A stretch of 46,555 bases of DNA from Alphaproteobacteria bacterium (GTDB lineage Bacteria; Pseudomonadota; Alphaproteobacteria; Rs-D84). Made by a program: the position numbers and the translations under genes. Shown here piece after piece: positions 1-8,756 of this stretch (the stretch's first letter is position 1; every line of letters begins with the position of its first letter). The notes beneath the pieces were generated by a model. The model searched no databases and was not told the DNA's origin. It was given only the letters and a program-made list of their open reading frames with translations. The stretch covers positions 1-46,555 of the forward strand of contig JAFZUT010000025.1 of assembly GCA_017618175.1 (NCBI GenBank). The letters run 5' to 3'.

Positions 1-77
1 AGTGGGACTTGAACCCACACGGTCGCAATGACCAAAGGATTTTAAGTCCTCAGCGTCTACCATTCCGCCATATCCCC
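1..77 (-). tRNA. tRNA-Leu (anticodon UAA), 3' end cut by window edge
   Basis: Read on the minus strand it starts with acceptor GGGGATA, has a D-arm of the TGGCGGAAT..GGTAGACGC type, an anticodon stem GAGGA/TCCTT around loop CTTAAAA (anticodon TAA), a long variable arm as in class II tRNAs, and a T-arm GTGGG-TTCAAGT-CCCAC. The matching 3' acceptor strand lies before base 1, so the gene is incomplete here. Confidence 0.93.
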
Positions 78-189
78 GTGTGACCGCGTGGTATAATACC
101 AGTATGTTTCGCCCCGCGCAAGAAAAATTTTGCTTATCGCTCGTCTTCGTGCGTTTCACGCGCTACGCCGAGACATGCTAAAATTTTTT

Positions 190-213
190 AAGCCCGCGCT
201 TTTATGCGCGGGC
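190..213 (-). terminator. GC-rich hairpin after the tRNA-Ala gene
   Basis: Inverted repeat GCCCGCGC/GCGCGGGC with a six-base loop, directly downstream of the tRNA-Ala gene read on the minus strand. A mixed A/T run rather than a clean T tract follows, so it may be a terminator or simply a processing or stability hairpin. Confidence 0.5.
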
Positions 214-226
214 CAACAAAATTTTG

Positions 227-302
227 TGGTGGAGCTGATGGGACTCAAACCCACGACCTCTACGATGCGAACGTAGCGCTCTATCAACTGAGCTACAACC
301 CC
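227..302 (-). tRNA. tRNA-Ala (anticodon CGC)
   Basis: Minus-strand cloverleaf: acceptor GGGGTTG pairs with CAGCTCC, D-arm AGCTCAGTTGATAGAGC, anticodon stem CTACG/CGTAG around TTCGCAT (anticodon CGC, reads GCG), T-loop TTTGAGT. The terminal CCA is encoded (227-229 in complement). Confidence 0.95.
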
Positions 303-314
303 AAAACTGTTATA

Positions 315-399
315 TGGTGGGCATAAGAAGACTCGAACTTCCAAGGGTTGCCCCACTAGTACCTGAAACTAGCGCGTCTACCAATTCCGCCATATGCCC
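315..399 (-). tRNA. tRNA-Leu (anticodon CAG)
   Basis: Minus-strand class II tRNA of 85 bases with encoded CCA: acceptor GGGCATA/TATGCCC, D-arm TGGCGGAATTGGTAGACGC, anticodon stem CTAGT/ACTAG around TTCAGGT (anticodon CAG), extended variable arm, T-loop TTCGAGT. It lies in the same orientation as the tRNA-Ala and the other tRNA-Leu, so the three may be one transcript. Confidence 0.95.
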
Positions 400-496
400 A
401 CAAGGCAACGCCAATAATAAATCAAATTCACGCATTTTGCAAGGGGAAAATACCAAAACAACGAAAAATCTGTTGAATAAATATGTAAAAATATGC

Positions 497-526
497 TTGC
501 CCCGGATTTACAAAATTTGCTAACAT
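497..526 (+). promoter_or_regulatory. Promoter of the large exported protein gene
   Basis: TTGCCC, 18-base spacer, TAACAT. The predicted start site (about 533) lies only about five bases before the ATG at 538, giving an almost leaderless mRNA. Confidence 0.45.
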
Positions 527-537
527 TTTTATCAGAG

Positions 538-3213
538 ATGAAGAAAATTCTAATTTTTGGCACAATTCTGGGCTTATTCGCCGGCGCGCCCGCGTATGCC
601 GCGGTGCGTGATGGCACCTCTTTGGCTACGCCCGCACGCAGTACGGGTTCAACCGTATCACGAACAGCAACCACCACCACCGCACGCGGGGCGGGGGACA
701 CCACGCGTGGCGACGCATCAACCCGCGCCCAGAAAACACTTGCCACACGCGCCGGAACTTTATCCATTGCGCCACGAAACGAAACCGTTACACGCACACG
801 AACGGCGGTAATCAATGGCCGCTCCGGAACGACCAATTCGCGAACCGCATCCACCACCGCCGCCCGCGGGGCGGTAACTGCGCGCGCCGCGGCAACGGCA
901 AATTCGACCGCAACCAATATGGCGGAAACCCGCACCGGCGCGGCATACAACCAATGCAAAAGCGCATATTTCCAATGCATGGATCAATTCTGCACATTAA
1001 AAAACGATGAATATCGCAGATGTTCTTGCAGTTCGCGCATCGGCGAATTGACCGATATGCGCAAAAGTTTAGACGACACAAACGCAAAATTGTCCGAATT
1101 TACGGAAAACCTTGATATGGTGGGAATGACCGCGGCCCAGGCAACCGCAATTCATACGGCGTCCGATGGCGAAAACGCATTAACGCGCGATGTTTCCGCG
1201 TCCAAGGCTTTATTGACCGCAATTATGAATTCAATCCGTGGTGAAGACACAACCGTTGGCGGCAAATGGTCTGATTTGAACAGTATAAATCTGTCGTTTG
1301 ATACGACAAACATGTTCGGCCTGAATGACACGGCCCAGGTTGTCGCATCATATAACGGTGTTGAACTTTACAATGCGGTTTATCCGTCATGCCGGACCGT
1401 TGTCGCATCTGATTGCAACGATGCATCACTGCAAAGGGCGGTGACGGCATACCTTATGGCAATTGAACAAGATTGCAACACCGTCCAGACCGCATTAGAA
1501 GGCAAAAAAAAGGAATTAAAAACCGCCATCCGCGAAGGTGATGCAATGTTGGATTTGGCACGTATAGAAAACCGAAAAAAACATAATTCATCCGATATGA
1601 CCACATGTATAAACGAAGTTGAATCCGCGGTGCTTAGCGAACAGGTGTGCGGTGCAAATTATCATAAATGCCTGGATAATGGCGAATTCATAGATGTGAC
1701 AACGGGCGCACCAATCGCGGGCGTCGTGAACTTTAACGAATTGGGCAAATTGTTAAAGTTCGATTTCAGCAAAGATGCGGTTGATCAAAAACTGTCGCAG
1801 AATCCGTACAATCAAAAGTTCCTTAAAAATTTCGAAAATAAAACCAAAAAGTTTGCGGCGGACGCGTTGGATAAATGTACAGAAATCGCCGATGCGGTAT
1901 GGGCAGAATATTTGGACAAGGCATTATTGGATATATATTATGCCCAGCAATCCAAGGTTCAAACCATACAAAACGGATGTTTTGATTTGATATCTGCGTG
2001 CTATGCCGAACGTGAAACCGCAATAACCGCGGCAATGGCGGCATTGATTGACGGCAATTCAGATACATCTTTGATTCCGGACAAAATCGTCCTTACACAA
2101 CAGATGTGCAGCGATTACATAAAATCATGTAACGGTCTGTTTGGTGATAATGTAATTGCCACATATATCGAATCGCAAACAGGTACCGACACATTGGCGG
2201 CGTGCCGTGCGGTTGCCCAACAATGCTTTGACATTTTCGGTGGCACAAATTACGAAAACTTCTATGCCCCGAACAGCGGTCTGTTCACGGCAAATGTTGT
2301 TGACACGTCCGAATCGGCCCTTGCCACAAGGACCGCATTGGATTGGTTCACATTATATTCATATGACGAAAACGGAAACCGAAACCCGGGGTATAAATCT
2401 TTGTGCGCACAACGTGTTGCCGATATTGCAAGTTGCGCCGACCAAATAGAAGAAGTATTTGGCGGATTAGATATGGTTGTTGCACACCAAGAAATATCCC
2501 CCACATTTGGTCAATATGAATACACCGCACCGAACGGGGGTAACATAAATGCGTACGGTTGGGCAATGCGCGATGCCGATGGTTCAATTGATTGGTTGGC
2601 CACAAATTATAAATTCAAGAATCGCCGTCTGCGTCCAACCGGTGTCGCAACCGAGGTTTATAATCAAATCATAGACGGCCTTATGACGCAATGTATGAAT
2701 GTCCAAGGCAAATTTATCGAACCACAATTTATTGATCATCGCTTGTACGGAGTTCAATTAAATCCTATCTGTTCTTTAAGCTGGCAGAGCGTAGACTACT
2801 ATGTGGGGCAAGAACTTGAAAGCAATTACGGAAATTCCGCCAGTAATTGGCACGAAAACATGTGTCCAAAAGGGTACATATTAAATGTAGACACCAATGC
2901 ATGGGGTGCCTGTCTATGTTGGGAAAATGGTGGTCGCAGAAGTAAAAACGGCCTATTTGGGAAATGTGTGGCTGGCATACCTGTGCAACCCCGTGAAGAA
3001 CCAGGTGGTGAAACATTCCCAGTGAATGACGGTGCATGTATTAACAGTTACACGATAGGAAATGCAAATGCAACGATTCAGGATTGGTGCACTTCGGCTG
3101 TCAATTCCGCAACTAATCAGGTGTGTCCGTTTGCTCATCAAGATGATTGCGAAGCATATATGTCCGCACATCAGGATGAATTCCAGGATCTGCCCGACGG
3201 TATATTACCATAA
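538..3213 (+). CDS. Large exported Cys-rich protein with Ala/Thr/Arg-rich linker
   Basis: Function unknown. The start at 538 is chosen because MKKILIFGTILGLFAGAPAYA (residues 1-21) is a clear Sec signal peptide; an in-frame ATG 45 bases upstream would bury it. Residues about 22-135 are low-complexity Ala/Thr/Arg/Ser. From about residue 137 comes a Cys motif with spacing C-x6-C-x4-C-x9-C-x1-C, identical in spacing to the exported protein at 25347-26291, so the two are paralogous in that module. The remainder (about 700 residues) carries many paired cysteines, suggesting disulfides and therefore an extracytoplasmic location. The last 130 residues are again Cys-rich (CPKGYIL and ACLCWENGG blocks). 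It is monocistronic, with its own promoter and terminator. The product could be periplasmic or surface-attached; no membrane anchor is visible after the signal peptide. Confidence 0.85.
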   Translation: MKKILIFGTILGLFAGAPAYAAVRDGTSLATPARSTGSTVSRTATTTTARGAGDTTRGDASTRAQKTLATRAGTLSIAPRNETVTRTRTAVINGRSGTTNSRTASTTAARGAVTARAAATANSTATNMAETRTGAAYNQCKSAYFQCMDQFCTLKNDEYRRCSCSSRIGELTDMRKSLDDTNAKLSEFTENLDMVGMTAAQATAIHTASDGENALTRDVSASKALLTAIMNSIRGEDTTVGGKWSDLNSINLSFDTTNMFGLNDTAQVVASYNGVELYNAVYPSCRTVVASDCNDASLQRAVTAYLMAIEQDCNTVQTALEGKKKELKTAIREGDAMLDLARIENRKKHNSSDMTTCINEVESAVLSEQVCGANYHKCLDNGEFIDVTTGAPIAGVVNFNELGKLLKFDFSKDAVDQKLSQNPYNQKFLKNFENKTKKFAADALDKCTEIADAVWAEYLDKALLDIYYAQQSKVQTIQNGCFDLISACYAERETAITAAMAALIDGNSDTSLIPDKIVLTQQMCSDYIKSCNGLFGDNVIATYIESQTGTDTLAACRAVAQQCFDIFGGTNYENFYAPNSGLFTANVVDTSESALATRTALDWFTLYSYDENGNRNPGYKSLCAQRVADIASCADQIEEVFGGLDMVVAHQEISPTFGQYEYTAPNGGNINAYGWAMRDADGSIDWLATNYKFKNRRLRPTGVATEVYNQIIDGLMTQCMNVQGKFIEPQFIDHRLYGVQLNPICSLSWQSVDYYVGQELESNYGNSASNWHENMCPKGYILNVDTNAWGACLCWENGGRRSKNGLFGKCVAGIPVQPREEPGGETFPVNDGACINSYTIGNANATIQDWCTSAVNSATNQVCPFAHQDDCEAYMSAHQDEFQDLPDGILP

Positions 3214-3240
3214 AAACCGGGGTGAAATGCCCCCGGTTTT
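3213..3240 (+). terminator. Rho-independent terminator of the 538-3213 gene
   Basis: AAAACCGGGG / CCCCGGTTTT inverted repeat overlapping the end of the stop codon and followed by a short T run. Confidence 0.8.
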
Positions 3241-3278
3241 CCTGTCCCACGAAGTTTTGGCGCTTGCGCCACGAAGTT

Positions 3279-4439
3279 TTAACGAAGTGGCGAAGACGGA
3301 TAAACACTTTTCACTATATCATCTGCAATAATCTTACTTGCCACGCCTTCGGGGCGAACCCACATATTATCCGCCGCCGATAAATCCTTAATCATTTTTG
3401 CACGATTTGCCGGCAAAATTATCGTATCAAATTCATTTATAATATTTTCCGCCGTTGCATCCCCACCCAAAAATTCGGGGTACACCGAACGATTTAACAA
3501 AATATTTACCAAAGACACCCAACGCACATTTATCAATATTCGCCCCACCAATGTCGTTATACGATTCATTTTATATGTGATTATTGCCGGCACGTGCATC
3601 ATTGCCAATTCCGCCGATACGGTGCCACTGGCCGCCACCGCGACATAGGTTCTTTGATATAAATCGTATCGCGCATCTGCGGCAACCAGTTCAGGTTTAA
3701 CAACCCAATCTTTGGTTTCACGCATTACATAATCCGCGGTCGTTTCAACAATTGGAATCGCAAATTTATACCCCATATACCCACAAGAATTTATCGTTTC
3801 AACAAATCGCCGAAATATTGGCATCAACTTTTTGACTTCGCTTAAACGACTGCCGGGAACCAATGTTATAATTTTATCATCCATTTGTTTCGCGCGGGGC
3901 AAATCCATAATATTTTCGGCAATCGGGTGACCAACCGCAATTGTCGGCAACCCATATTTGGTGAAATAGGGCACTTCGAAATCAAAAAACGCGTACAGTT
4001 TATCAAATGTTTGTGCATACCGTTCGGCCCGACCCGGTCGCCATGCCCAAACCTGGGGCGCAACAATATGATGGAACCGCAAACCCGATTCTATCATTTT
4101 TTGCCCCGCACGTGACGCACGCAATTTTTTAATCACGGCCTTGGCAAATCCGGGCGAATCCACCGTCAAAACCAAGTCCGGCCTTGTCGCAATGATTGCA
4201 TCAACCGTTTGATTTACGCGTCGCGTCAATGTCCGGGCATGCGCCAAAACCTCCATTATTCCCATTACCGACAAATCGGCCATTGGAAATATAGATTTTA
4301 ATCCGCATTTCGTCATTGCCGCGCCACCAATTCCAACAAATTCCGCGCACGATGCCATACGCCGCATAACACGCGCCGCCAACGCGTCACCCGAAACTTC
4401 CCCGGCAATTATAAAAATCTTGATTTTTTTATTCTGCAT
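3279..4439 (-). CDS. lpxB: Lipid-A-disaccharide synthase
   Basis: LpxB condenses UDP-2,3-diacylglucosamine with 2,3-diacylglucosamine 1-phosphate to make the beta-1,6 disaccharide of lipid A, at the inner face of the inner membrane. The N-terminus IFIIAGEVSGDALAARVMR is the family signature, and later blocks HHIVAPQVWAWRPGR, LVPGSRLSEVKKL and VAVAASGTVSAELAM also match GT19 enzymes. The start at 4439 gives 386 residues, normal for the family, and overlaps the lpxA stop by 11 bases, so translation is probably coupled. The gene ends in a short stretch with direct repeats of CCACGAAGTTTT (about 3247-3280) that also contributes its last codons. In many alphaproteobacteria lpxI sits between lpxA and lpxB; here it does not. 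Confidence 0.96.
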   Translation of the reverse strand: MQNKKIKIFIIAGEVSGDALAARVMRRMASCAEFVGIGGAAMTKCGLKSIFPMADLSVMGIMEVLAHARTLTRRVNQTVDAIIATRPDLVLTVDSPGFAKAVIKKLRASRAGQKMIESGLRFHHIVAPQVWAWRPGRAERYAQTFDKLYAFFDFEVPYFTKYGLPTIAVGHPIAENIMDLPRAKQMDDKIITLVPGSRLSEVKKLMPIFRRFVETINSCGYMGYKFAIPIVETTADYVMRETKDWVVKPELVAADARYDLYQRTYVAVAASGTVSAELAMMHVPAIITYKMNRITTLVGRILINVRWVSLVNILLNRSVYPEFLGGDATAENIINEFDTIILPANRAKMIKDLSAADNMWVRPEGVASKIIADDIVKSVYPSSPLR

Positions 4440-5229
4440 TATTCGACGTTCCAATTCCACGTTTAGAACGATTTTCTATAAAATCAATTGCGTCCATCGC
4501 GTATTTGTTATTTTTAACCTCGCGCCGGACACGGTTAAGACGTTCCGTCACCGTTCCTTCGGTTTCACGAAATACCGCATTATAGACCGAATGAATCGCG
4601 TGCATATCTTCGTTTGTGAACCCGTGCCGCATCAACCCAACACGATTGATGGTTCGGTATGTTGCACGTGGTCCATCATATATTGCATACGGCAAAATAT
4701 CATTAGACACACCCGACATTCCACCAATAAATGCGTTACGACCAATACGCGCAAATTGCAAAACCATAACATCGCCCGATAAAATTGCGAAATCTTCAAC
4801 CTCAACATGTCCGGCAACCTGGACCAGGTTAGACATAACTACACTGTTCCCAATCTTGCAATCGTGCCCCACATGCGCATTCACCATAATTTGACAATCA
4901 TCGCCAATTACCGTTCCATCGGATGCCGGTGTTCCCGAATGAATTGTCACATATTCACGAATTTTGCAACGCTTTCCAATGCGCAGACCCGTCATCGCGG
5001 CTTCATCTTGCCACTTCAAATCTTGGCTCATCACACCCAGTACGGCGAACGGATAAACAATAGAATCATCCCCAATCGATGTTTTACCATCAATAACAAC
5101 ATTGGAAACCAATTCTACGCGTTCGCCCAGAACGACATTCGGCCCAACAATACAGAACGGACCAATCTTGCAATCGGCACCAATAACGGCGCCTTCGCGA
5201 ATAATTGCGGTTGGATGTATATTTGTCAT
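4429..5229 (-). CDS. lpxA: UDP-N-acetylglucosamine acyltransferase
   Basis: LpxA catalyses the first step of lipid A synthesis, transferring an acyl chain from acyl-ACP to O3 of UDP-GlcNAc. The protein (266 residues) begins with hexapeptide repeats of the left-handed beta helix (IHPTAIIREGAVIGADCKIG), contains the catalytic region VNAHVGHDCKIGN with the essential histidine (H in NAHVGHD), and ends with the alpha-helical C-terminal domain (NRVGLMRHGFTNEDMHAIH). It heads a two-gene lpxAB operon on the minus strand with a well-formed promoter three bases from its start. Neither fabZ nor lpxD, the usual upstream partners, is present in the window. Confidence 0.97.
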   Translation of the reverse strand: MTNIHPTAIIREGAVIGADCKIGPFCIVGPNVVLGERVELVSNVVIDGKTSIGDDSIVYPFAVLGVMSQDLKWQDEAAMTGLRIGKRCKIREYVTIHSGTPASDGTVIGDDCQIMVNAHVGHDCKIGNSVVMSNLVQVAGHVEVEDFAILSGDVMVLQFARIGRNAFIGGMSGVSNDILPYAIYDGPRATYRTINRVGLMRHGFTNEDMHAIHSVYNAVFRETEGTVTERLNRVRREVKNNKYAMDAIDFIENRSKRGIGTSNNAE

Positions 5230-5238
5230 AAGTCAATC

Positions 5239-5267
5239 ACCATAATTTTAGTTATTTTCTTATGCAA
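5239..5267 (-). promoter_or_regulatory. Promoter of lpxAB
   Basis: Minus strand TTGCAT, 17-base spacer, TATGGT. The predicted start site is about base 5232, only three bases ahead of the lpxA ATG, and no Shine-Dalgarno sequence can fit. This is a leaderless-type start. Confidence 0.6.
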
Positions 5268-5314
5268 ATATTACACACACCGCGTCCAGATTTACATTCA
5301 ATAAATATAACGAA

Positions 5315-6334
5315 TTATAACAAGAATCCTGCGCCACCACGACATTCTTGGTCACGCAATACCGCGTACCACAATACGCCCATCGCGGTCACGACCACCA
5401 ATCCGGTCAACACCCCAAACGCGATAATGGTCAACGCAACCATTCGGTTCACCAATCCCAATGGGACAGATTCCGCATGCCAAATGGACATAGCAAACAA
5501 AATAAATGCCATTACAACCGCACCAATGAAAATTGGCACCGCCTCGGTCAAGACGAACAATATAATGGCCAACGCGGTCACAAATCGCATCAACCACTTT
5601 AATTTGATATATGCACTTTGGTGAATGCGCCCCCGTGGATTTACCACGTCCAATGCAAACGCCGCAGCCGCCAAAATTCCAATCCCCATAACCCAAATCA
5701 GATGCGCCGGTGTCAAATTGCCCAATTGCCCAAAACGCCATAATTCAGGCTGCATCAAAACACCAATTGTGGTTGCCAACATAACCCCAATTGCCCAGGC
5801 ATTCGCGCGCATATGCCACCCCGAACGGCGACCAATAATAAAACCAAGCAGAACCGCACCAATCTGTAATATCGGCCCCCACCAATTCAGTGTATCACTT
5901 AACCCCACCGGAACCATCGCAATTGCAAACACCAAAACATTCACCCACCAACGGCGGCGATTTGACACATCCCGCCGGCCGTACCAAATTGGCAATTTAA
6001 TCGCACGGGTATTTATTCCAATAAATATTGACGCGACAAACAAAATGGCGGCCGTAACCCACGGCAAAAGCGATACACCATCACGCAGCACTTCATAATT
6101 TCCGCCCATAAACACAACCCACAGTGCCGTGAACATTATTGTCCAAAATGTCACACGTGCACCCGTCACGTATGGACGCAAACCCGTTACATCCAGAAAT
6201 TTACGTCCAAAAACATATATTGCAACAAACAAAGGCGATGCCAACACCGCGTTCCATAAAAATGCGGGTCCAACAACCGCGGCATTATTAAATGCACTGA
6301 CCGCACTTGCCACCACTAAACTTTCGTCAAACAT
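5315..6334 (-). CDS. Polytopic inner-membrane protein of unknown function
   Basis: A 339-residue protein with about nine hydrophobic segments and short polar loops (for example WYGRRDVSNRRRW near residue 118 and VVNPRGRIHQSAYIKLKW near residue 230). I do not recognise a family. No signal peptide, nucleotide-binding motif or catalytic motif is evident. It is transcribed toward lpxA, but an 85-base gap with a separate lpxA promoter argues against a strict operon. It is divergent from the methyltransferase gene, with only 20 bases between the start codons, so the promoters of both must overlap coding sequence. Confidence 0.75.
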   Translation of the reverse strand: MFDESLVVASAVSAFNNAAVVGPAFLWNAVLASPLFVAIYVFGRKFLDVTGLRPYVTGARVTFWTIMFTALWVVFMGGNYEVLRDGVSLLPWVTAAILFVASIFIGINTRAIKLPIWYGRRDVSNRRRWWVNVLVFAIAMVPVGLSDTLNWWGPILQIGAVLLGFIIGRRSGWHMRANAWAIGVMLATTIGVLMQPELWRFGQLGNLTPAHLIWVMGIGILAAAAFALDVVNPRGRIHQSAYIKLKWLMRFVTALAIILFVLTEAVPIFIGAVVMAFILFAMSIWHAESVPLGLVNRMVALTIIAFGVLTGLVVVTAMGVLWYAVLRDQECRGGAGFLL

Positions 6335-6354
6335 AAACTTGCCTTTTATTTTTA

Positions 6355-7062
6355 ATGGATTATTATATAGGCGTGACAGAAAAACAAGACATTTTTACTA
6401 TTATGGGTGGCCGCGTGAAAATGCGGCGCGGAATATACAACCCAACAAGTGACGCCGTTTGGTTGGCGGCATTCGTTGACACCACGCCTAAAACGGTTTT
6501 AGATGTTGGCACGGGTTCCGGGGCGGTGGCACTGTGTTTAATGGCGCGCATACCGAATATTAAAATGACGGCAATTGATATATCACCCGATATGTTGGTC
6601 GCGGCCCGGGAAAATTTTGAACTGAACCATCAAACGGCAGAATTTATCAATACAGATATAATGACATGGCGCACCGGTCAAACATTTGATTTAGTTATCA
6701 CAAATCCGCCTTATTTTAACGGTACACCCGCCACACACAATGCGCACCATAACGCAGATTTGGTACAATGGACACGTAAATGCATCGCGCGCGTCAAACC
6801 GGGCGGAATGTTTGCCACAATTGTTGATGCCCAGAAAATTGCACCCGTTATTCACGAAACCACGCGTCACTGTGGCGATTTTCGTATTTTACCGTTATTC
6901 AGCAATAAAAACATTGCCGAACGTGTCTTGATATCCGCACGGGTGGGGCGCGCCCCAAATGCCAAAGTGTTTGATGGTATGTCCATGAATAACGATGATA
7001 TATTGCGTTACGGTAAATCCATATGTGACATTCTTGACATAAACCAAAGGACATCACGATAA
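6355..7062 (+). CDS. SAM-dependent N6-adenine methyltransferase, tRNA1(Val) m6A37 (YfiC/TrmN6) type
   Basis: A 235-residue class I Rossmann methyltransferase. The SAM-binding motif I is VLDVGTGSGAVALCL (about residues 47-61), followed by an acidic residue ending beta 2 (TAIDIS) and the amino-methyltransferase motif NPPY at residues 117-120, typical of enzymes that methylate exocyclic adenine nitrogens. An N-terminal block RRGIYNPTSDAVWLAA resembles the YfiC/TrmN6 group, which modifies A37 of tRNA-Val; a ribosomal RNA substrate cannot be excluded from sequence alone. It has no close upstream Shine-Dalgarno and sits 20 bases from the divergent membrane-protein gene. Confidence 0.82.
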   Translation: MDYYIGVTEKQDIFTIMGGRVKMRRGIYNPTSDAVWLAAFVDTTPKTVLDVGTGSGAVALCLMARIPNIKMTAIDISPDMLVAARENFELNHQTAEFINTDIMTWRTGQTFDLVITNPPYFNGTPATHNAHHNADLVQWTRKCIARVKPGGMFATIVDAQKIAPVIHETTRHCGDFRILPLFSNKNIAERVLISARVGRAPNAKVFDGMSMNNDDILRYGKSICDILDINQRTSR

Positions 7063-7073
7063 ATGGTGATGAC

Positions 7074-7102
7074 TTGACTATCACGGATTATTCTACTATG
7101 CT
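7074..7102 (+). promoter_or_regulatory. Promoter of the M23 peptidase-bactofilin operon
   Basis: TTGACT, exactly 17-base spacer, TATGCT. The predicted start site (about 7109) lies three bases before the ATG at 7112, so the mRNA would be near leaderless. Confidence 0.6.
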
Positions 7103-7111
7103 GTTTCTGTT

Positions 7112-8389
7112 ATGATAAACTTTATAACACGATATTTTACATCACTGTGGGCGTTTATAACGGCGCCTTTTCGTGCCGTTTGGCGCGTAATTGTGCGTAT
7201 TTTCCCACCGCGTGAATTCACGGTTATGGATACCCCGCGCGGCAATGTTTATACTTTTAATCAAAGCAGTTTTTGGCGTTTCACAAAATTCTGTGCCAAG
7301 GCCGGATTGATTATATGGGCATCTTGGTCAACATATGTGTTTGTATACCACCGTCCAATGTTGCAAAACCGGACCCAGCAATTAGAACAGATGCGGGAAA
7401 AATACGCCACCCATATGATAGATTTACGGAATTACCTGGGCAAATACAACGACCTGACCAAGAATATAAATGTTATAGATGACAAACTGTTAAAAGACAA
7501 AAAATTGACCGATGCCCAGAAAGAAGATTTAATCAATGAACGTCTTAAAACGTGGGGTGAATTAGATTTCTTGAAAACCCGCATAACCGAAATGTTCACG
7601 AACGAAGATTATGCACCCGAATATTCGAAAATATCTGATTTGGCAATCGAATACGAATTAACCCGTGCCGAAAACATAGAAATCAAAAAGCGCGACATTG
7701 AAATATTGGAAACCGTGGCCAAGGTTGTTGAGGCCGACACAAAAATCATAGATACGGTATCAAAATTGGCCGCCGATAACACCGCCGAATTACGCAGTGA
7801 ATTAAAGCGTATAAACGGGGCGTTAAGCGCACTGGGCCTGGGCGAGGCCGAATTGGTCAAAAACGCAAATAAATATTCAAACCAATTGGTCGGTGCGGCA
7901 TTTAATCCGTTGGAAATAGATAAAGAATTGGACGAAAAATATCAAAAATTGGCGAATGATATCACGCTGTGGAATGGGCTTAACAAACTGCGCCGCATTT
8001 TGCCGTTGGGTGCGCCGGTAAAAAACGTGCGCGTAACATCGAAATATGGCACACGCCAAGACCCATTTACGGGCACGCCTAAATTCCACCGTGGCATAGA
8101 TTTTGCCGGCAAAATCGGCACAGAACTGATGGCGGTCGCGCCGGGACGCGTCATATCGGCCGGCGAACGCGTGGGGTACGGCACAACGGTTGAAATTGAC
8201 CACGGACTTGGGTTCACAACGCTTTATGCGCACCTGTCGAAAATAACCGTGTCGCGTGGTGATTGGGTGCGGCCGGGAACAATTGTTGGGCTTGGTGGGT
8301 CATCCGGGCGTTCAACGGGGCCACACCTGCATTACGAAATTCGGTACAAAGGCAACCCGTTTGACCCAGAAAAATTCGTAAAAGAATAA
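7112..8389 (+). CDS. Membrane-anchored M23 (LytM) peptidoglycan endopeptidase, LmdC-like
   Basis: Predicted cell-wall hydrolase of 425 residues. The N-terminal cytoplasmic part is followed by one transmembrane segment (about residues 58-76, FCAKAGLIIWASWSTYVFVY), then a long charged coiled-coil region (about 85-250) and a C-terminal LytM domain. Zinc and catalytic residues are intact: H326 and D330 in HRGID, H374 in YAHLS, and H405/H407 in PHLHYEI, so it should be an active endopeptidase rather than a degenerate LytM activator. The next gene encodes a bactofilin, 13 bases downstream. Bactofilin/M23 pairing is a known arrangement (BacA-LmdC in stalked and budding alphaproteobacteria, CcmA-Csd in Helicobacter) in which the bactofilin positions the hydrolase to shape the cell. 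Confidence 0.9.
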   Translation: MINFITRYFTSLWAFITAPFRAVWRVIVRIFPPREFTVMDTPRGNVYTFNQSSFWRFTKFCAKAGLIIWASWSTYVFVYHRPMLQNRTQQLEQMREKYATHMIDLRNYLGKYNDLTKNINVIDDKLLKDKKLTDAQKEDLINERLKTWGELDFLKTRITEMFTNEDYAPEYSKISDLAIEYELTRAENIEIKKRDIEILETVAKVVEADTKIIDTVSKLAADNTAELRSELKRINGALSALGLGEAELVKNANKYSNQLVGAAFNPLEIDKELDEKYQKLANDITLWNGLNKLRRILPLGAPVKNVRVTSKYGTRQDPFTGTPKFHRGIDFAGKIGTELMAVAPGRVISAGERVGYGTTVEIDHGLGFTTLYAHLSKITVSRGDWVRPGTIVGLGGSSGRSTGPHLHYEIRYKGNPFDPEKFVKE

Positions 8390-8402
8390 AAAGGAAAGGA
8401 AA

Positions 8403-8756
8403 ATGTTGGCATTTACAAACGCAGATGAAAAAACTTCACCGACCATTATTGGGGCGGGATGTAAATTGACCGGCGATATCAAAACGGACCATAGTGTCCA
8501 AATTCACGGTCATGTCGTTGGCGACATTGTTGCCGAAACGGTCGTCATTGGTCGTGGTGGCATGGTTGAAGGCAAAGTGGTTGCGGACAATTTGTTTTTA
8601 CACGGAACGTTGAACGGACCGGCAACGGTTGAAATTGCGAACGTTTTTTCCCACGCACAAATGACCGGCGTATTATCGTACAGGACATTAAACATAACCG
8701 CCAATACGGGTCTGGAATGCAAATTGGCAAAACGCAAGGATAAAAAACATGAATAA
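8403..8756 (+). CDS. Bactofilin (polymer-forming cytoskeletal protein)
   Basis: A 117-residue protein almost entirely made of the bactofilin beta-helix domain: TIIGAGCKLTGDIKTD at the start, then repeated turns with alternating hydrophobic residues (VQIHGHVVGDIVAETVVIG, GMVEGKVVADNLFLHG). Bactofilins polymerise without nucleotide into membrane-associated filaments. A good Shine-Dalgarno (AAAGGAAAGGAAA) precedes the ATG. It is sandwiched between the M23 peptidase gene (13 bases upstream) and rpiB (start overlaps its last eight bases), so the three genes form an operon. By analogy with BacA-LmdC its likely job is to localise the neighbouring endopeptidase. Confidence 0.92.
   Translation: MLAFTNADEKTSPTIIGAGCKLTGDIKTDHSVQIHGHVVGDIVAETVVIGRGGMVEGKVVADNLFLHGTLNGPATVEIANVFSHAQMTGVLSYRTLNITANTGLECKLAKRKDKKHE

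Noticed and set aside
378-980. 200-residue minus-strand open frame opposite the Ala/Thr/Arg-rich linker
   Set aside because: Val/Arg-rich shadow of the low-complexity region, and it runs into the tRNA-Leu gene.
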